A DNA stretch of 64,000 nucleotides from Cephalotus follicularis (GCA_001972305.1 BDDD01002937.1:64352-128351); one strand, 5' to 3'. Counted from the stretch's first letter, positions 24,051 through 36,343 are shown. The notes: generated from the sequence alone by a model not told the origin. Made by a program: numbers and translations.

Positions 24051-25848
24051 TGTAATAACCCGTTTGTTCATATGCATATTTTCGGATTTTTGTTTGATTT
24101 TATGTTGGTGTGTTATATTATTTTGTCCTATTTTACAATTTTTGGGCTTTTATGTCTTAGGCTAAATAATACCATCTTGGGATTTTGATAAATTAATGGA
24201 ATAAGGATTATGGGAAAAATAAAATTAATTGTTTTGTATTTTAAATCAGTTTTTAAATTATTAATATGGCAAAAGTGTTTTAAATTGGAAATGAATTAAT
24301 GTATTATGGCAAATTAGAGTATTTTGGGAAATAAATCCCTTTTACTATTTTAAATCCTAATTTTTTCTACTTCTTTTCTCCCTCACCCGTATGTCCCTCT
24401 TCCTCTTCTATTCTCATCACGTTTCTTTCTCTCTTTCTCCCGATCTCAACCAAATCTCTGCCCTATTTCTTTATCAAATAAGATAGTGATTGCTTCTTTC
24501 CATATCCAGCCGATTTTGCCTATTAAATTTTCTGTTATGTATGCCTATTGCCATTGTAATATGCCATCATTGTTTTCTTGAGTCTGTTAGCCGAATTTGC
24601 AAGGATTAGGAGCCTGTTTTGTTCTTCCTTGCTTCATTGAATCAGGTTTGATATCCTCTACTATTAAGGATTAGCATTGAACTTTGGTTTTTTTATGCTA
24701 TGACATGTTAAGAAATATGATACGATCATCTCTTTACAGTGGAAAATAAATGAGTTGATGCTATGTAATGATTTTGCTATGTCCAGGAAATGTTTAGAAA
24801 ATGTGTTTACATTTTTAAATTGTTTCAGAAATAAAGCAATATTTTTGAAATAAGGATATACACAGAGATATTTCCTACCTATGGAGGTACCATAGGCATG
24901 TCGTAGGCCTGGCACGGGGACATGACACTTCCGTAGCAGTGTGATTTGAGTACGGTGTCTCTCTATGTTATGAATAAGTCCCATGAGGTGGACTTATGGA
25001 TCCGATATGTGTGATAGAGGCGTATTGGTCGACTCTAGTTATATGTTATGTTAAGGATGTGGATTATGGGGATTGATTGTGTAGTGCCATACACGTCCTT
25101 CCGTTTGGCATGTGGGCCTTGCAAACCCCCTGCAATTACGCATATGTGATGCGCTTTGGATCTCTGAGATGAGATTATGGAATCGGATAAGTCTCTGTTT
25201 GTTTTTCGTTTTGAATATGTTTTGGGATTTTTAACTTGGATTATGTTTTGAAATTGAATAACGCTTTGAAAATTAGATATTCGTTTTGAATTGATTGTAT
25301 GACTACTTACCTTCGCTTTTTGAAAATAATGTTAAATTTTTTTATGTATAAGGTATATGATATTTAAAGGTTCAGGTATTTTTCTATCTTTTAAATTACC
25401 ATTTTATGTTTTATGATTCTATATCTGTACTGAGGTTTGCTCAGCCGCGTTTTTGTTTCCATGCAGCAGGTATTATGGGACAGCATCCGGGCAATGTGTG
25501 ATGAACGAGATGTTACCTATGATAAGGATCACTTAGAAGATGGAACCGTTTATGCTTAGTTATTTTATGGTCATGTTAGAACCCCTATTTGAACAATATT
25601 ATGCCTTTTAGTTTATGACTTTGGATTATGTTTCAGTTTTTGGTTTATGTTTAAGTTTTTAGACTATGAATATAGTTTTCAGACTATGTATTAGATTATA
25701 TATGTTATGTTTAGACCATCCCGCAATTTGAATAAAATATGAGTTAACATTTTGATAAAAAGATTAAAATTGAGCCATGTTACATGATAGGTTATGTTTA
25801 GTTTCGGACTATGAACAGATAAGGACTCCCGCCATTCGGGGTGTTACA
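24051..25848 (+). repeat. Gy-m 3' LTR (1798 bp)
   Basis: It is nearly identical to the 5' LTR except for scattered substitutions and the 102-bp difference. The conserved CTGAGGTTTGCTCAGCCGCG module is at 25428-25470. The repeated small frames 21424-21726 and 24664-24984 are antisense shadows of the two LTRs. Confidence 0.92.
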
Positions 25849-26270
25849 ACATGAATGCCAAACAATAGCAAAAGCCCACACATCAAGCCGTCAATCATAA
25901 CATTCAGACTATCTTAGGATACACACACACACACAGACCGATATATATATACATACACACACACACACACATAAGCTCGCCTAGGTCTTCTTTATCGAGG
26001 TAGCAAACTACTATGGATGCTCCTCGGCCTCCTCGGCTCAAGGTAACAATTTCTATTATCTACGCACTGCTTGTGTTGTAGGGGATGGTGTCACAATGAT
26101 AATAGGCCTGGTCAATCTTTCTCTTAATGCTAGTCTATAAGACAAAGACCTTATAGGTTCAATCTAATATTGGTGACCCTTATGGCTCATCTCGGTTGGT
26201 GATCCCTTTAGGGCTCATCTCAGTTGGTGATCCAATGGGTCATCTCGGACGGTGATCCCTTTAGGGCTCA
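25849..26270 (-). repeat. Gy-d 3' LTR, piece 2
   Basis: It lies between Gy-m and Gy-n. It includes CA and TA microsatellites (about 25920-25973) and, from about 26165, an imperfect repeat of about 30 bp built on GGTGATCCCTTTAGGGCTCA. The array continues at 47731, proving that both pieces were once contiguous. GCTCA at 26266-26270 is the Gy-n target duplication. Confidence 0.8.
25920..25973. repeat. (AC)n / (AT)n microsatellites
   Basis: Two AC runs are separated by a TATATATA run inside Gy-d LTR piece 2. Confidence 0.85.
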
Positions 26271-26322
26271 ATTTAACACCCCCGATGGTGGGAGCCCTTA
26301 CAGGTCATAATACCAAACTGAA
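26271..26322 (-). repeat. Gy-n 3' LTR, piece 1
   Basis: These 52 bases match 42704-42755 of the other LTR (ACACCCCCGATGGTGGGAGC) up to the Gy-s1 insertion. CTGAA (26318-26322) is the insertion duplication. Confidence 0.9.
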
Positions 26323-29038
26323 TGAAATACCCTGCTCGTTCGTAAATATATTTTACGGATTTTATACGTGTTTTCGGGCTTTTAATTTTGTTTAATTTTA
26401 AAATTCCAGTTGCCCTACGATTTGGGTTTATGAGAATTGAGCTGACTGTTACCAGTCCGAAATTTGGGTATGTTATGCTATGTTGGGTTTGGGTTTTTAT
26501 TTATTTTATTATAATCCAAATTTATTTTAATTAAAAACAAATTATTATTCTTTTATTTTTAAAATCCCTAATTCCTTTTTATTATTATTTCTTTAATTTT
26601 CCTTTTTCCTATTTTATCATTTTCTCCCACCTTTCTTCTACTTTCCTTCCACTTCCTCCTTCTTTCCCGTAAATCCTTCCTCCCACAATCAAAATGTCTT
26701 GCAAAGTCTCTCTTTTCCTATTTCAAAATCCAGAAAAGTCTCCTTTCTTCCCCCTTTCGTCAAATCATGTCTCCTCCTTTCTCCTTTATTAGAATACCTT
26801 TGCCATTTTATATGTTGCCCACATTTTCTTGCAAGCCACTACCAATTCTGCCTTGTGGGTGTTTGTCAAGCTGCTGTGTATTTGTTTCATCAAATTCGTA
26901 GAGGTAATCTTAATCCTTTTTGTGTTATTTTGAGTTGAATTCGTTTAGTTTGCTAAGTTTCTCCTTGTTTTTGGTTTTCCTTTGGTTTTGGTCTCTTTGC
27001 CTTTGTTTTTGTCACAACAGATTGTGTGTTTGTGCTTGTGTTCCTCCTGCTAGTTTCTATGCCCTTAACATCATTACAGGTTAGTAGATTCGTCCCCTTT
27101 AATGATAGTTTTGTTTCAATGGCTTACTTTGAGTTTTTGTGCTCTTGGTGTCTTGGGGTCTTTGATTCCTGTCTAAATGTGTTGTCATTGTGTTAGTGAT
27201 ATTGCAAACACGTTTTATACTCATATATGTGTCACAAACTTGTTTTATAACATCTATAATCAATTAGAGACAGAATCTGGACATGTACATGCATTGCCTT
27301 CTTACTTCCTTTTGTAAGTTAAATCACTATCAAGTTGTTTCCTTGTCAAATCTGTGTTTGTATGTCACCTACAAGTCATATAAGATCATATGTTTATGTC
27401 CATATGTCTCTAGTTTAATGTAGAAACCATTTGAACCATTTTCAGTAGCAAATCATCAGATTTCCAACTGTTCTGTCGCCCAGAACAGTCGGCTGTCTCC
27501 GTGGACAGTCGGCTGGAATGGTTGTGTAGTCGACTGGAGGGAAGAACACAGTCGACTGCCTGCACTTTTAATTGTGTAGTTGACTAGAACATATGAACAG
27601 TCGACTGCCAAGCCTCCCCAGTCGACTGGAGCCCTGTTTTAGTCGACTGTTTTGCCCTGGAATGTGCTAATTTCAACTGTTTTGATTCGTTTGATCCCCG
27701 AATCGATCCGAATCTTTTCCAAACACTGTTAAGAGTCTGTTTAATGCTTCTGACGTGTCTTAGACTCTTACACGTATGATTTTGAATGCCTTTTAGATTG
27801 TGTGCTTCAAAGGAGAAATTGTTTTGATCGCCTATTTGTAAGTACTTAGTAAGCGCATAATGTACGGATTTTCTGTTCCTTGGCTATCTGACATTCAAAC
27901 TGAAGATGTTTTGATAAGCACCTTGGTTTATGAAATCAACGATGTTTCATGATTTTGATACGTTTCAAATTTAAAGTTGGTTTGACATTTTAATTGATTT
28001 CGACTTTATCTATACGACATGTTATGGTACGATATGTTAGGATACGATATGTTATGATATGATATGTTATAATACTATTGTGAGCAGTTTTTGAATATGT
28101 TGTGTGAAGACATATTTATGTGATTTAAATTGATTTTGATAAATCAATAATTTTAAAATACTGAGTATTGTACCCACCTATGGGGCGTACCATAAACACG
28201 TCGTGGGCCTGGCACGGGGACGTGACACTTCCGTAGCGGTGTGATTAGACTACGGCGTCTCTGAGTGTATGAACGAATCCCATGAGGTGGATTTGTGGAT
28301 CCGCTATGTATGATAGAGGCGTATGAATCGATTCTAGTTTATGTGATCTGAGGTGAATTCAGATATATGGTCCGAGATGTGATCGGATATGTGTATGTAA
28401 GAATTGACTTGTGTAGTGCCGTACACTTCAATTCTAGTGGGCATGTGGAATTAGCGCCTCCCTTGCCAAAATTTATGATACGTGATATGGCTCAGTATGA
28501 TTCGTAAATGATTTTATGAAATGATTCCGTAATTGTTCCGAAGTTGTATAGAAATTATGAAAGTACAAATGTGATTTTACAATTATGTAATTGTTCTAAT
28601 TACTATGATTTCTACTATTATTGAGATTTTACTGCTTTCCAATTATCGTTTACTGTTTTATTTCCCTTATCCGTACTGAGGTTTGCTCAGCCGCGTTTTT
28701 GTTTCCATGCGGCAGGTTTTCAGGAGAAGCGGGGGAAAGTGTGATTGAGTGATGACCACCCTATGTGTTGGATCCTTAGGAGAGTGATCCTTATGTTATG
28801 TTTAGTGGTCTGAAACATGGATTATTATGTTTTTTGTTTTTTGTTTTAAATTGGAACTGATTTATGTTTTGAATTTTTCCGCAACAACTTAATGTGTTAA
28901 ATGGTTAAGTATTACTGTTTTGATAAGACTGCCACGTTTTTTGGCTGTTTTTGACTAATAAAGCAAACTTATGATTTGTTAAGTTATGTTATGTATGATA
29001 TGACCCTGTGACGACACCCGCCGTCCGGGGATGTTACA
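26323..29038 (+). repeat. solo LTR Gy-s1 (2716 bp)
   Basis: It begins TGAAATACCCTGCTCG, where the Gy-s2 sequence implies TGTAATACTC, and ends GGGGATGTTACA. The duplication CTGAA lies on both sides (26318-26322 and 29039-29043). No internal region exists. It contains a CAGTCGACTG / CAGTCGGCTG cluster at 27485-27650 and the conserved LTR module at 28671-28716. The 80-codon frame at 26699 has no known domain. Confidence 0.92.
27485..27650 (+). repeat. CAGTCGACTG motif cluster in Gy-s1
   Basis: About eight copies or variants of the palindrome CAGTCGACTG lie in 165 bp, spaced roughly 15-30 bp. Two read CAGTCGGCTG, the reverse complement of the CAGCCGACTG word of the Gy-a LTR. The same cluster is present inverted in Gy-s2. 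Confidence 0.8.
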
Positions 29039-31295
29039 CTGAAACATAACGGAAATCTAAACAAAAGACTGATACGAAACGGATGTGGTGGTCTGAAAAC
29101 ATAACTTATAATATGGATGTAAAACAGAGTCTGAAAATTTTAACCAATCATAAATAATTTCAAATCATAATCCGATATCCAAAAACTGAAATCATAACCG
29201 AAACAAAACCAAAGTCTGAACTGTTTTTATCGAAAACTAATCTGATCCTATTGGAAAACACAAGATCCAACTCCTAGCTGATACTCCGACAAGTGGGTAA
29301 TTCTCATCACACGTTTCCCCCATCCTTCTGAAAACCTGCCGCATAGAAACAAAAACGTGGCTGAGCAAACCTCAGTACGGATAAGGAATTAAAACAGTAA
29401 ACGGTAAACAAAATAATTTGAACTATAAATTCAGTAAAGTAACATAGTAAATATTCTTGAAAAGTAAAACAGAATATTTAAAAACGAGCAGTTATAAAAT
29501 CATCATAACTTATGAAAAACAGAATATCATAATTCAAAACATTATCTGATTCATAATTCCATAACAGAGAATTTCTGACATACATACACATATATAGGTG
29601 CAAGGGGTTCGCGAGGCCCACATGCTCTGACGGAAAAGTTGTGTATGGCACTACACAATCAATCCCAATACTGAATTTCTGAATTCTGTCAATAACTAGA
29701 GTATACTCATATGCCTCAAAAGCATCCATATCCTACCCTCAGGATACATATTTAAAAGAGACGCCGTAGACCGATCACACCGCCACGGTAGGTGTCATGT
29801 CCTCCGTGCCAAAGAACATGCCTATGATACCTCATAGGTAGGGTTTTTCTCTGTATGTTATTATACTAAAAACATTGTTTTAATCTGAAACAATTTTAAT
29901 AATTTTCTAAACAATTTCTGATCTTATCTGAAAACAAAATCTTAACTGTATCTGAAGTTAACATACTCCGAAAGTGGAAACCATGTTAATATTTTTTCTG
30001 ATAGTAAAAACACTCATATCAAAACCAATATCCGATGTAACAATACTAAAATTCATTTTAGTAATATCATTATCAAAATGAGAATATCTAATCAAAATAT
30101 TAATTTTATTTCTAATAAAACAAGAAACATAATCCGCTCAATAAAACGTACAAAGTCATCATTTACAGAAAGTTTAATTGAAGGAGTACCAAAGAACGAA
30201 GAATCCATACCTTAGCCGATCGAACAATCTAAACAATAAACAAATACGAATACCGGACAAAAGTATCCTAGAAGTGTCCTAAACTCCACCAGGAATGATA
30301 TTAAGACCTAAACAAATAAGCTTAACATCATAAAACATAAAAGAAACCAAAACGTCCAAAACTGTCATAAAGCGTCGACCGTTTATTCCTAGGCGTCGAC
30401 TGTTTAATAGCAAAAAGGGCCAAAGCGTCGAGCCAAGAGTCGACAGACTAAGGCATAAAACAACACAAAGCGGCGACGCTCAGAATGAAAGCGTCGCCGG
30501 TTTGAGTTAGACACAGCATACCAACAACAGAAAGCAGTTTCAATTCTATGGACAATTCAGATTTTTCCATATTCAGAAGTTATAATAGCTATAACCAAAC
30601 CTAAACCACATGTCATATGAGTCTGTAATTATCAGTATAGTGATTACAAACACGAAATCATGAAAATAACAAGTTTAGCATAGTGTGTTCATGTCAAAAT
30701 ATGGTTTTAAAATAGTTTACCAAATCACGAATTATATTCTGACTTTTTCGGTGTATAATCCGTAAAACAGTAGTATACATATGTATACATACATCAATGA
30801 CATGATTTCCAGTTTTTAATCATCAAAATTAATAATCATGCATAAAAACCCATGAATGAACATAGCAGAAATTTAGTTTCAACAGACCTCCTAAAACATG
30901 CTCAAAATCAATTTATAGTCGGTTTTAATACAAATTAAAAGATGATATAAAAACTACATAATACTAGCTACCATTTTCGTTTAGAAATTACCTCCAGAAA
31001 TCGTCGAAATCAGTGTAGAAAAACGTGTTGCAAGGTTGCTGTTTGTTTGTCAAAGGTGCATAAAAGAGTTTATGCTTTTAAAAGAATTTTGTCTGGTTAA
31101 ATGCGAAATCCGAATTTTTAATTGTCAAAATCAGTATATTAGGACATTACCATACTAACCAAAACGCGTCTAACAACTAAGGAAATCGGATAGCCAGAAA
31201 AAGGAAAGAATCCACCCTTCTAAAAACACTATCGCCGTCCAAACTGATATGGAAAGTCGAACAAAGTGTCGACTGTTTACCTAAAGCGTCGACGG
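29039..31295 (-). repeat. Gy-n 3' LTR, piece 2
   Basis: It matches 42756-44999 of the right LTR throughout, with few differences. It holds the conserved module (29336-29380, inverted) and a GCGTCGACG-type cluster at 30370-30505. It ends at the Co-c duplication GACGG (31291-31295), which lies inside a CGTCGACGG word. The frame 29478-29729 is an LTR shadow that recurs at 43189. Confidence 0.92.
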
Positions 31296-31417
31296 TGTTG
31301 ACGATTTAGTCTCAATCTTAGTTTTGATGATAACTTATTTGCATTTAACAAGTTTACTTGATGTGCAAGAAATTACAAGTTCAATACCAAAGCAAAAATA
31401 CCATCTGCAGAAGAAGA

Positions 31418-31960
31418 CATCGACTTTCAAGGAATAACATCGACGTCCGTACAGAAAGACATCGACTCCTTCAAAGAAGACATCGACGCCTTTCATGCCA
31501 GAAGTTACAGGACGATTTCAAGTGATGACATCGATGCGTTTCAGCAAAGACATCGATGTTCGTACGAAAGAAGTTGATCCCTATCAGAAAGACATCGACG
31601 TCTTTAGGTGCCAAAGTTACAGGACAATTTCGAGTGAAGACAATGATGCTTATCAGTAAAGACATCGACGTCCGTACGAAAGACATCGACGCCTTTCAAT
31701 AGACATCGACGCCTTTCTAGAGCTACCTGCATTTCCCAAAAAAGACATCGACTCCCACAGAAGAAGATGATGTGATGTTCAAAGATTCAAATGCTGGAGA
31801 TTTCCCAGAAATGACATCGACGCCTTTTAAAAGACATCGACATCTTTTTAAATGAACAAGACCTGGGAAACATGGAACGGCTAGTACAAGCACTATCAAC
31901 GGCTATCAACTACAAAGACATCGACGCCTTTTTGAAAGACATCGACGTCTTTATATCAGA
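31418..31960 (+). repeat. AGACATCGACGCC motif cluster, 5' LTR of Co-c
   Basis: More than fifteen words of the form ACATCGACG or ACATCGATG are followed by TCTTT, CCTTT or TCCGTA. The spacing is mostly 15-45 bp. A longer unit with GGTGCCAAAGTTACAGGAC is also partly repeated. Confidence 0.85.
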
Positions 31961-32043
31961 AGACAATATTCAAAGATTTCAACTACACATTATTAAATCA
32001 AAAGGTTCCACAAATCATGCAACGACTACAAACCTTTTATGGC

Positions 32044-32051
32044 TATAAAAG
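32044..32051 (+). promoter_or_regulatory. TATA box of the Co-c LTR
   Basis: GGCTATAAAAGGAAG is a strong plant TATA context. The 3' LTR copy at 37204 reads TATAAATG. Transcription would start about 30 bp downstream. Confidence 0.6.
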
Positions 32052-32324
32052 GAAGACTGAAACCTCAGAAGAAAAACAACAATTCAGAATTATTCACATC
32101 AATCACACAACATCAAGAGAAATATCAAATTCAAGCATACTTGTGTAAAAAGCTCAAAGTGCCCTATATTGCTCTACAAAGCTTCTAAGCTTTATTATTT
32201 GAGATTATCTGAGTGTTTCTTATTGTGAGCTGTATTTTTCATACCTACCTATTTGAGAGGTCATCTTGTAAACACTTTTATCATTACTTGTAAAAGAGGA
32301 GAATCCTCTAAGGCTTTGAGGTCA

Positions 32325-33749
32325 CCTAGACCAAAGGACCATTCGGTTATAGGAACCAAATGGGTTTTTAGAAACAAGATGGATGATCAAGGAACCATTA
32401 TTAGAAATAAGGCTAGACTAGTTGCCCAAGGCTATTCGCAAGAAGAAGGAATAGACTATGATGAGACTTATGCCCCGGTTGCTAGACTAGAATCCATTAG
32501 ATTGTTGCTTGCATTTGCATGTTTTAATAATTTCAAATTATATCAAATGGATGTTAAAAGTGCATTTTTAAATGGTTTTATCAAAGAAGAGGTATATGTT
32601 GAACAACCTCAAGGTTTTGAGGACCCTCACTTTCCAAATCACGTTTTCAAACTAAATAAAGCTTTATATGGACTCAAACAAGCCCCTCGTGCTTGGTATG
32701 AGTGGTTGACAAAGTTCTTAATTGAAAACGATTTTAAACGTGGAAATGTTGATATCACTCTTTTTACAAAATTTAAAGGTAATGATTTACTTATTGTTCA
32801 AATTTATGTTGATGATATTATCTTTGGATCTACTAAAGAATCTTTATGCAAGGATTTTTCAAATACAATGAAAGCTGAATTTGAAATGAGTTTAATGGGA
32901 GAGCTCAACTATTTTCTTGGACTACAAGTCACACAAAACGAAAATGGGATCTTCATCAACCAAACAAAATATACAAAGGACATTCTCAAGAAGTTAAGGA
33001 TGGAGAATGCTAAAACGAGCAAGACACATATGAGTACATCTACAAAGCTTGACAAAGATGAACAAGGTAAATGTATCGATCAAAAGTTTTATAGAAGTAT
33101 GATAGGTTCTTTATTGTACTTAACCGCAAGTAGACCCGATATTTTGTTTAGTGCGTGCTTGTGTGCCCGTTTTCAATCCAATCCTAAAGAATCCCATTTA
33201 TTTGCTGTGAAAAGGATTTTTAAATATCTTGCATACACTCCTACATGAGGCTTATGGTATTCCCGAGACTCTAGTTTTGATCTACATTCATACTCGGATG
33301 CCGACTTTGGTGGTTATAAAGTAGGCCGCAAGAGCACTAGTGGCTCATGCCAATACCTAGGAAGCATGCTAGTCTCTTGGTTTAGCAAGAAGCAAAATTC
33401 AGTAGCTTTATCTACCACTGAAGCTGAGTATATTGCAGTAGGTAGTTGTTGTGCTCAAATTCTTTGGCAAAAGCAACAATTGGTTGATTATGGTGTATGT
33501 GTTAAGGATGTATCTATCAAATGTGATAACACTAGTAGTATTTGTCTTGCTAAGAGCCCAGTCCATCATTCTAGGACAAAGCATATAGAAATTAGATACC
33601 ATTTCTTAAGAGAACATGTAGAAAGTGATAACATTGTTTTAGAGTATATTCCCACCGAAAAACAAGTGGCGGATATTTTCACCAAACCCTTAGATGAAAA
33701 TTCTTTCTCTAAGTTTAGAAGAGAATTAGGTTTGTGTGAGCTTGAATGA
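32325..33749 (+). pseudogene. Co-c reverse transcriptase and RNase H
   Basis: It is one continuous frame broken only by a TGA at 33246-33248. Reverse transcriptase has GTKWVFRNK, KARLVAQGYSQ, MDVKSAFLNG, ALYGLKQAPRAWY and the catalytic YVDD. RNase H has YSDADFGG, STTEAEYIA and CDNTSSICLA and ends VADIFTKPLDE. The apparent Met at 32253 lies in the LTR and is not the natural start, because the upstream pol domains are deleted. With the TGA, RNase H would be lost unless read through. Confidence 0.93.
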
Positions 33750-34346
33750 TGTTTATTATGCTTGAATGACGGTTTTAATTGAATTCATATTTGATGTGAT
33801 GATTGTTTTTTGGTTATTGTTTTGTTTTTGCTTGATTTTTCTGTTCTGTTTTATAAAAGAGTTGACTTCTTTTCTGGAAATTCTATGCTTTACGAAATAA
33901 CGTCGACTTCTTTTCTGGAAAATTTTATATTTTATGAAAATCACGTCGATCTCATTTGAAAAACGTCGATCCCTTTGTGTTTCTCTGAAACACGTCGACT
34001 TTTTCTCAAACGCGTCGATGCTTTTCAAAACGCAGCGTTTTCTGTATCGATTTCTTCCGTTCATTTAAAGAACGCGTCGACTTCTTTTTAATCACGTCGA
34101 CGTCTTTTACTCAGAAATCGACTTCTTCATAAAATCGTCGACCTCATGTTCATTTCTCACCTTACCCCCATTTCTGAGTTTTCGAAAATTTCTACTCTCT
34201 TTGTTTTCTGTCAAAAATCGTTCTATTTGGTCGTAAAACATCCTCTGATTCCTTCTCCATCTTCAAAAATAGTTTTCGTCGTGTCCAAATCATCTGTTTT
34301 TATCACTCTTTGTGTTTGTATCTTGTGCTTATAACTGTTTATAAAA
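33750..34346 (+). other. Co-c spacer with ACGTCGAC words
   Basis: This non-coding stretch lies between pol and the extra ORF. From 33898 to 34142 it carries about ten ACGTCGACTTC / ACGTCGATC-type words in a T-rich background. The motif class is the same as in the LTR, yet it sits in the internal region. Confidence 0.7.
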
Positions 34347-35672
34347 ATGGTTAGATCAAAACAGGGTGCCAAAAAGAAGGGTGCTTCATCCTCTCAGCCA
34401 CCGAAATCTGCTAAAAAGCAGAGGCTTGAGATTAGAGAGCCTTCCCCCGACCCTGCTCTCCAATCGGACTCAGAATCCGAAGAGCAAGCCCCTGTGCCTT
34501 TGAGGAATGTTGTTTTTGTGGACAAAAGAGTCATGGGAGGCAGAAATATCGATTTGGATTTCTGTTCCTCTGAGTTTTCTTTTGTGTCTTGGTTAGATGA
34601 TCTCCATCTCCTCCCTCTTGTTCAAATTTCTGACCCCTTTTACATTAAATTGGTCAAGGAATTTTATTCTAACCTTAGGATGGTTTCTAGCCCCAATGAG
34701 GAATTTTCACTGTTCTCATCTGTTAAAGGGGAGAGAATTTATCTGGATGCTAGGATTCTAGCATCTATCTAACACATTCCACACACCGGTTTATATGTCT
34801 TTGAACACAAAAAATGGCCGGAGGTTGAGGGTTTTCACCCTAACCAAATTTTGTCACTTTTGTACCCAAATGATCCAAATGTCCATCCAAATATGGCACT
34901 GACAACCAATAGACTATCAGTGGACCATAGACTTCTCCACCATCTTATTGTACATCAAATTTTACCCACCGGTGGAGGGTATGCAAAATTGTCTAGGATG
35001 CAAGTTTTTCTTATGTGGTGCATCCTTTCCAAAATTGAGTTTTGTTTTCCTCTCCTCATGCTCAAGACTATGGTTAGAGTATTCTCACAAAAGAAATCCG
35101 TTCTACCATTTGGCTCCATTCTTACCAAAGTCTTCCAACATTGTCACATTCGCCTAGAAGGAGAGATAGCACCAAAATTGAAGAAAGAAGACACGTACAA
35201 CAAGAGTACTTTGAATCGGATGGGGTGGAAAAAGCAAGAAGGAATATGGACTTATTGCCCCAAAATTGATCAAGTGCAAAGGATTACAAGGGAAGAGCAA
35301 GAAGACAATCCTCCTTGGGAAGCACATGAAGAAGCTGCACCTGCACAGCCTCAAGCTCAAAGCTCCTCATCCACCACTGATTATGACAGGGTGATGGAGT
35401 TCATGCGTTCTCAATTTGCTTCCATGCAAGCCTCGCTTGATGATAAATTTGAGCAAGTCAACACGCGGCTCACTAGATTGGAGAACGATAATAAAATACT
35501 TCATTCCGAGTACGAAAATGTTGATGACACCATCTAGTATGATCTAAAAGTAGTTAAGAGGCGTCTAAAAAGATTGGAACGAAAGCTTGCCGACTCCAAG
35601 ACTATTGATCGTTGCGAAGAGACTTCGGGCGATGAATCCGATTACAATGCCTCTCCTCCTGCTGCTGCCTGA
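34347..35672 (+). pseudogene. Co-c extra ORF after pol (Sirevirus env-like / plant transposon protein type)
   Basis: It starts at ATG 34347 (MVRSKQGAKKK, a basic N-terminus) and stays in one frame to TGA 35670-35672, with in-frame stops TAA 34770-34772 and TAG 35535-35537. The part with LVKEFYSNLRM and LSRMQVFLMW resembles the putative plant transposon protein domain found in the extra ORF of Sireviruses. The end (about 35390-35630) has heptad-like, charged sequence suggesting a coiled coil. An envelope role has been proposed for this ORF but is unproven. I see no clear signal peptide, and a transmembrane segment is not obvious. Confidence 0.75.
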
Positions 35673-36343
35673 TCTTGTTGTTGTTTTCTGTTTTGTTTCT
35701 TGTTGCTAGTTTTGTTTTCAGTTGTGTTGTAATGAAACTAAGTGTGTATGTATTGTTTTGTAAGACAATGCTTTGTTAATGAATTTATGATATTAATGAA
35801 ATGTTTATGTGTTTATGAAATTGTGTTTATGAGATGATGTTTATACAGTTTTATGAATTGTGTTTATGATTGTATGAATGAGTTATTTGATTTATGATAT
35901 AATTGTGTTGAATGAATTATTGCCGATAATTATGTTCATTGCCGATATTTTGATATTTTTATGCATAATGCCTATATTCACTCTCTTTACCCTTGCTTTT
36001 ATTAAGGGGGAGCTAATGATTTCTGCCTTTTGTAGAACTTTTTGATGCTATACAAAAAAGGGGGAGAAATGCTAATGGCTCAAAAGAATTATGTTTGGGG
36101 AGAAATGCTAATGGGGAGAAATGCTAACACTTGAGTTTATGAGTTTATGGAGAAAAGGCTCAATATGGGAGATTAAGACTAAAACTCAAACTCATTGCTT
36201 ATCTATTGCATGAACATTACAATTGATTACAATTGCTTACATCATAATTTGTCTCTATTGGTATTCACTAATAATTTTAAATTGGTATTACTTTAATTTA
36301 TGCCTTTTGAGCAAATTTTTGTCATCATCAAAAAGGGGGAGAT
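35673..36343 (+). promoter_or_regulatory. Co-c 3' untranslated region with repeated GGGGGAG words and PPT
   Basis: This is an AT-rich stretch with a TTTATGA-rich section at 35750-35930. Purine-rich words AAGGGGGAG (36004), AAAGGGGGAGAAATGC (36056) and GGGGAGAAATGCTAA (two copies, about 36097-36127) precede the final tract AAAAAGGGGGAGAT (36329-36343) next to the LTR. Multiple such words are known for Sireviruses. Confidence 0.75.

Larger units (their letters stand above)
20693..25848 (+). mobile_element. Gy-m: internally deleted gypsy element with both LTRs
   Basis: It has two LTRs (20693-22592 and 24051-25848), a primer binding site, a gag remnant, a stub of protease and a polypurine tract. 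The 5-bp duplication ACATG flanks it (20688-20692 and 25849-25853). The internal region is only about 1.46 kb: reverse transcriptase, RNase H and integrase are absent. It could only have moved with enzymes supplied by a relative; gag and LTR features point to the Gy-n group. Alternatively the deletion came after insertion. Confidence 0.92.
31296..32324 (+). repeat. Co-c 5' LTR, truncated (1029 bp)
   Basis: It matches the 3' LTR (36344-37484) up to GAGGTCA at 32324, where the sequence switches to reverse transcriptase. From 31418 to about 31960 it is dense in AGACATCGACGCC words. A TATA-like TATAAAAG lies at 32044-32051. Confidence 0.92.

Noticed and set aside
26699..26938. 80-codon frame with hydrophobic segments
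   Set aside because: It lies inside solo LTR Gy-s1, in a CT-rich stretch, and has no counterpart frame in Gy-s2.
29478..29729. 83-codon frame recurring at 43189-43440
   Set aside because: The recurrence is explained by the two LTRs of Gy-n; the frame shows no domain and is opposite to no known gene.
31418..31960. Possible CRISPR or satellite in Co-c
   Set aside because: The same degenerate words lie in both LTRs of a copia element with irregular spacing, so they belong to the LTR.
32253..32324. Met at 32253 as a true start of the copia protein
   Set aside because: The codons up to 32324 are LTR sequence; the frame runs into reverse transcriptase only because of the deletion joint.
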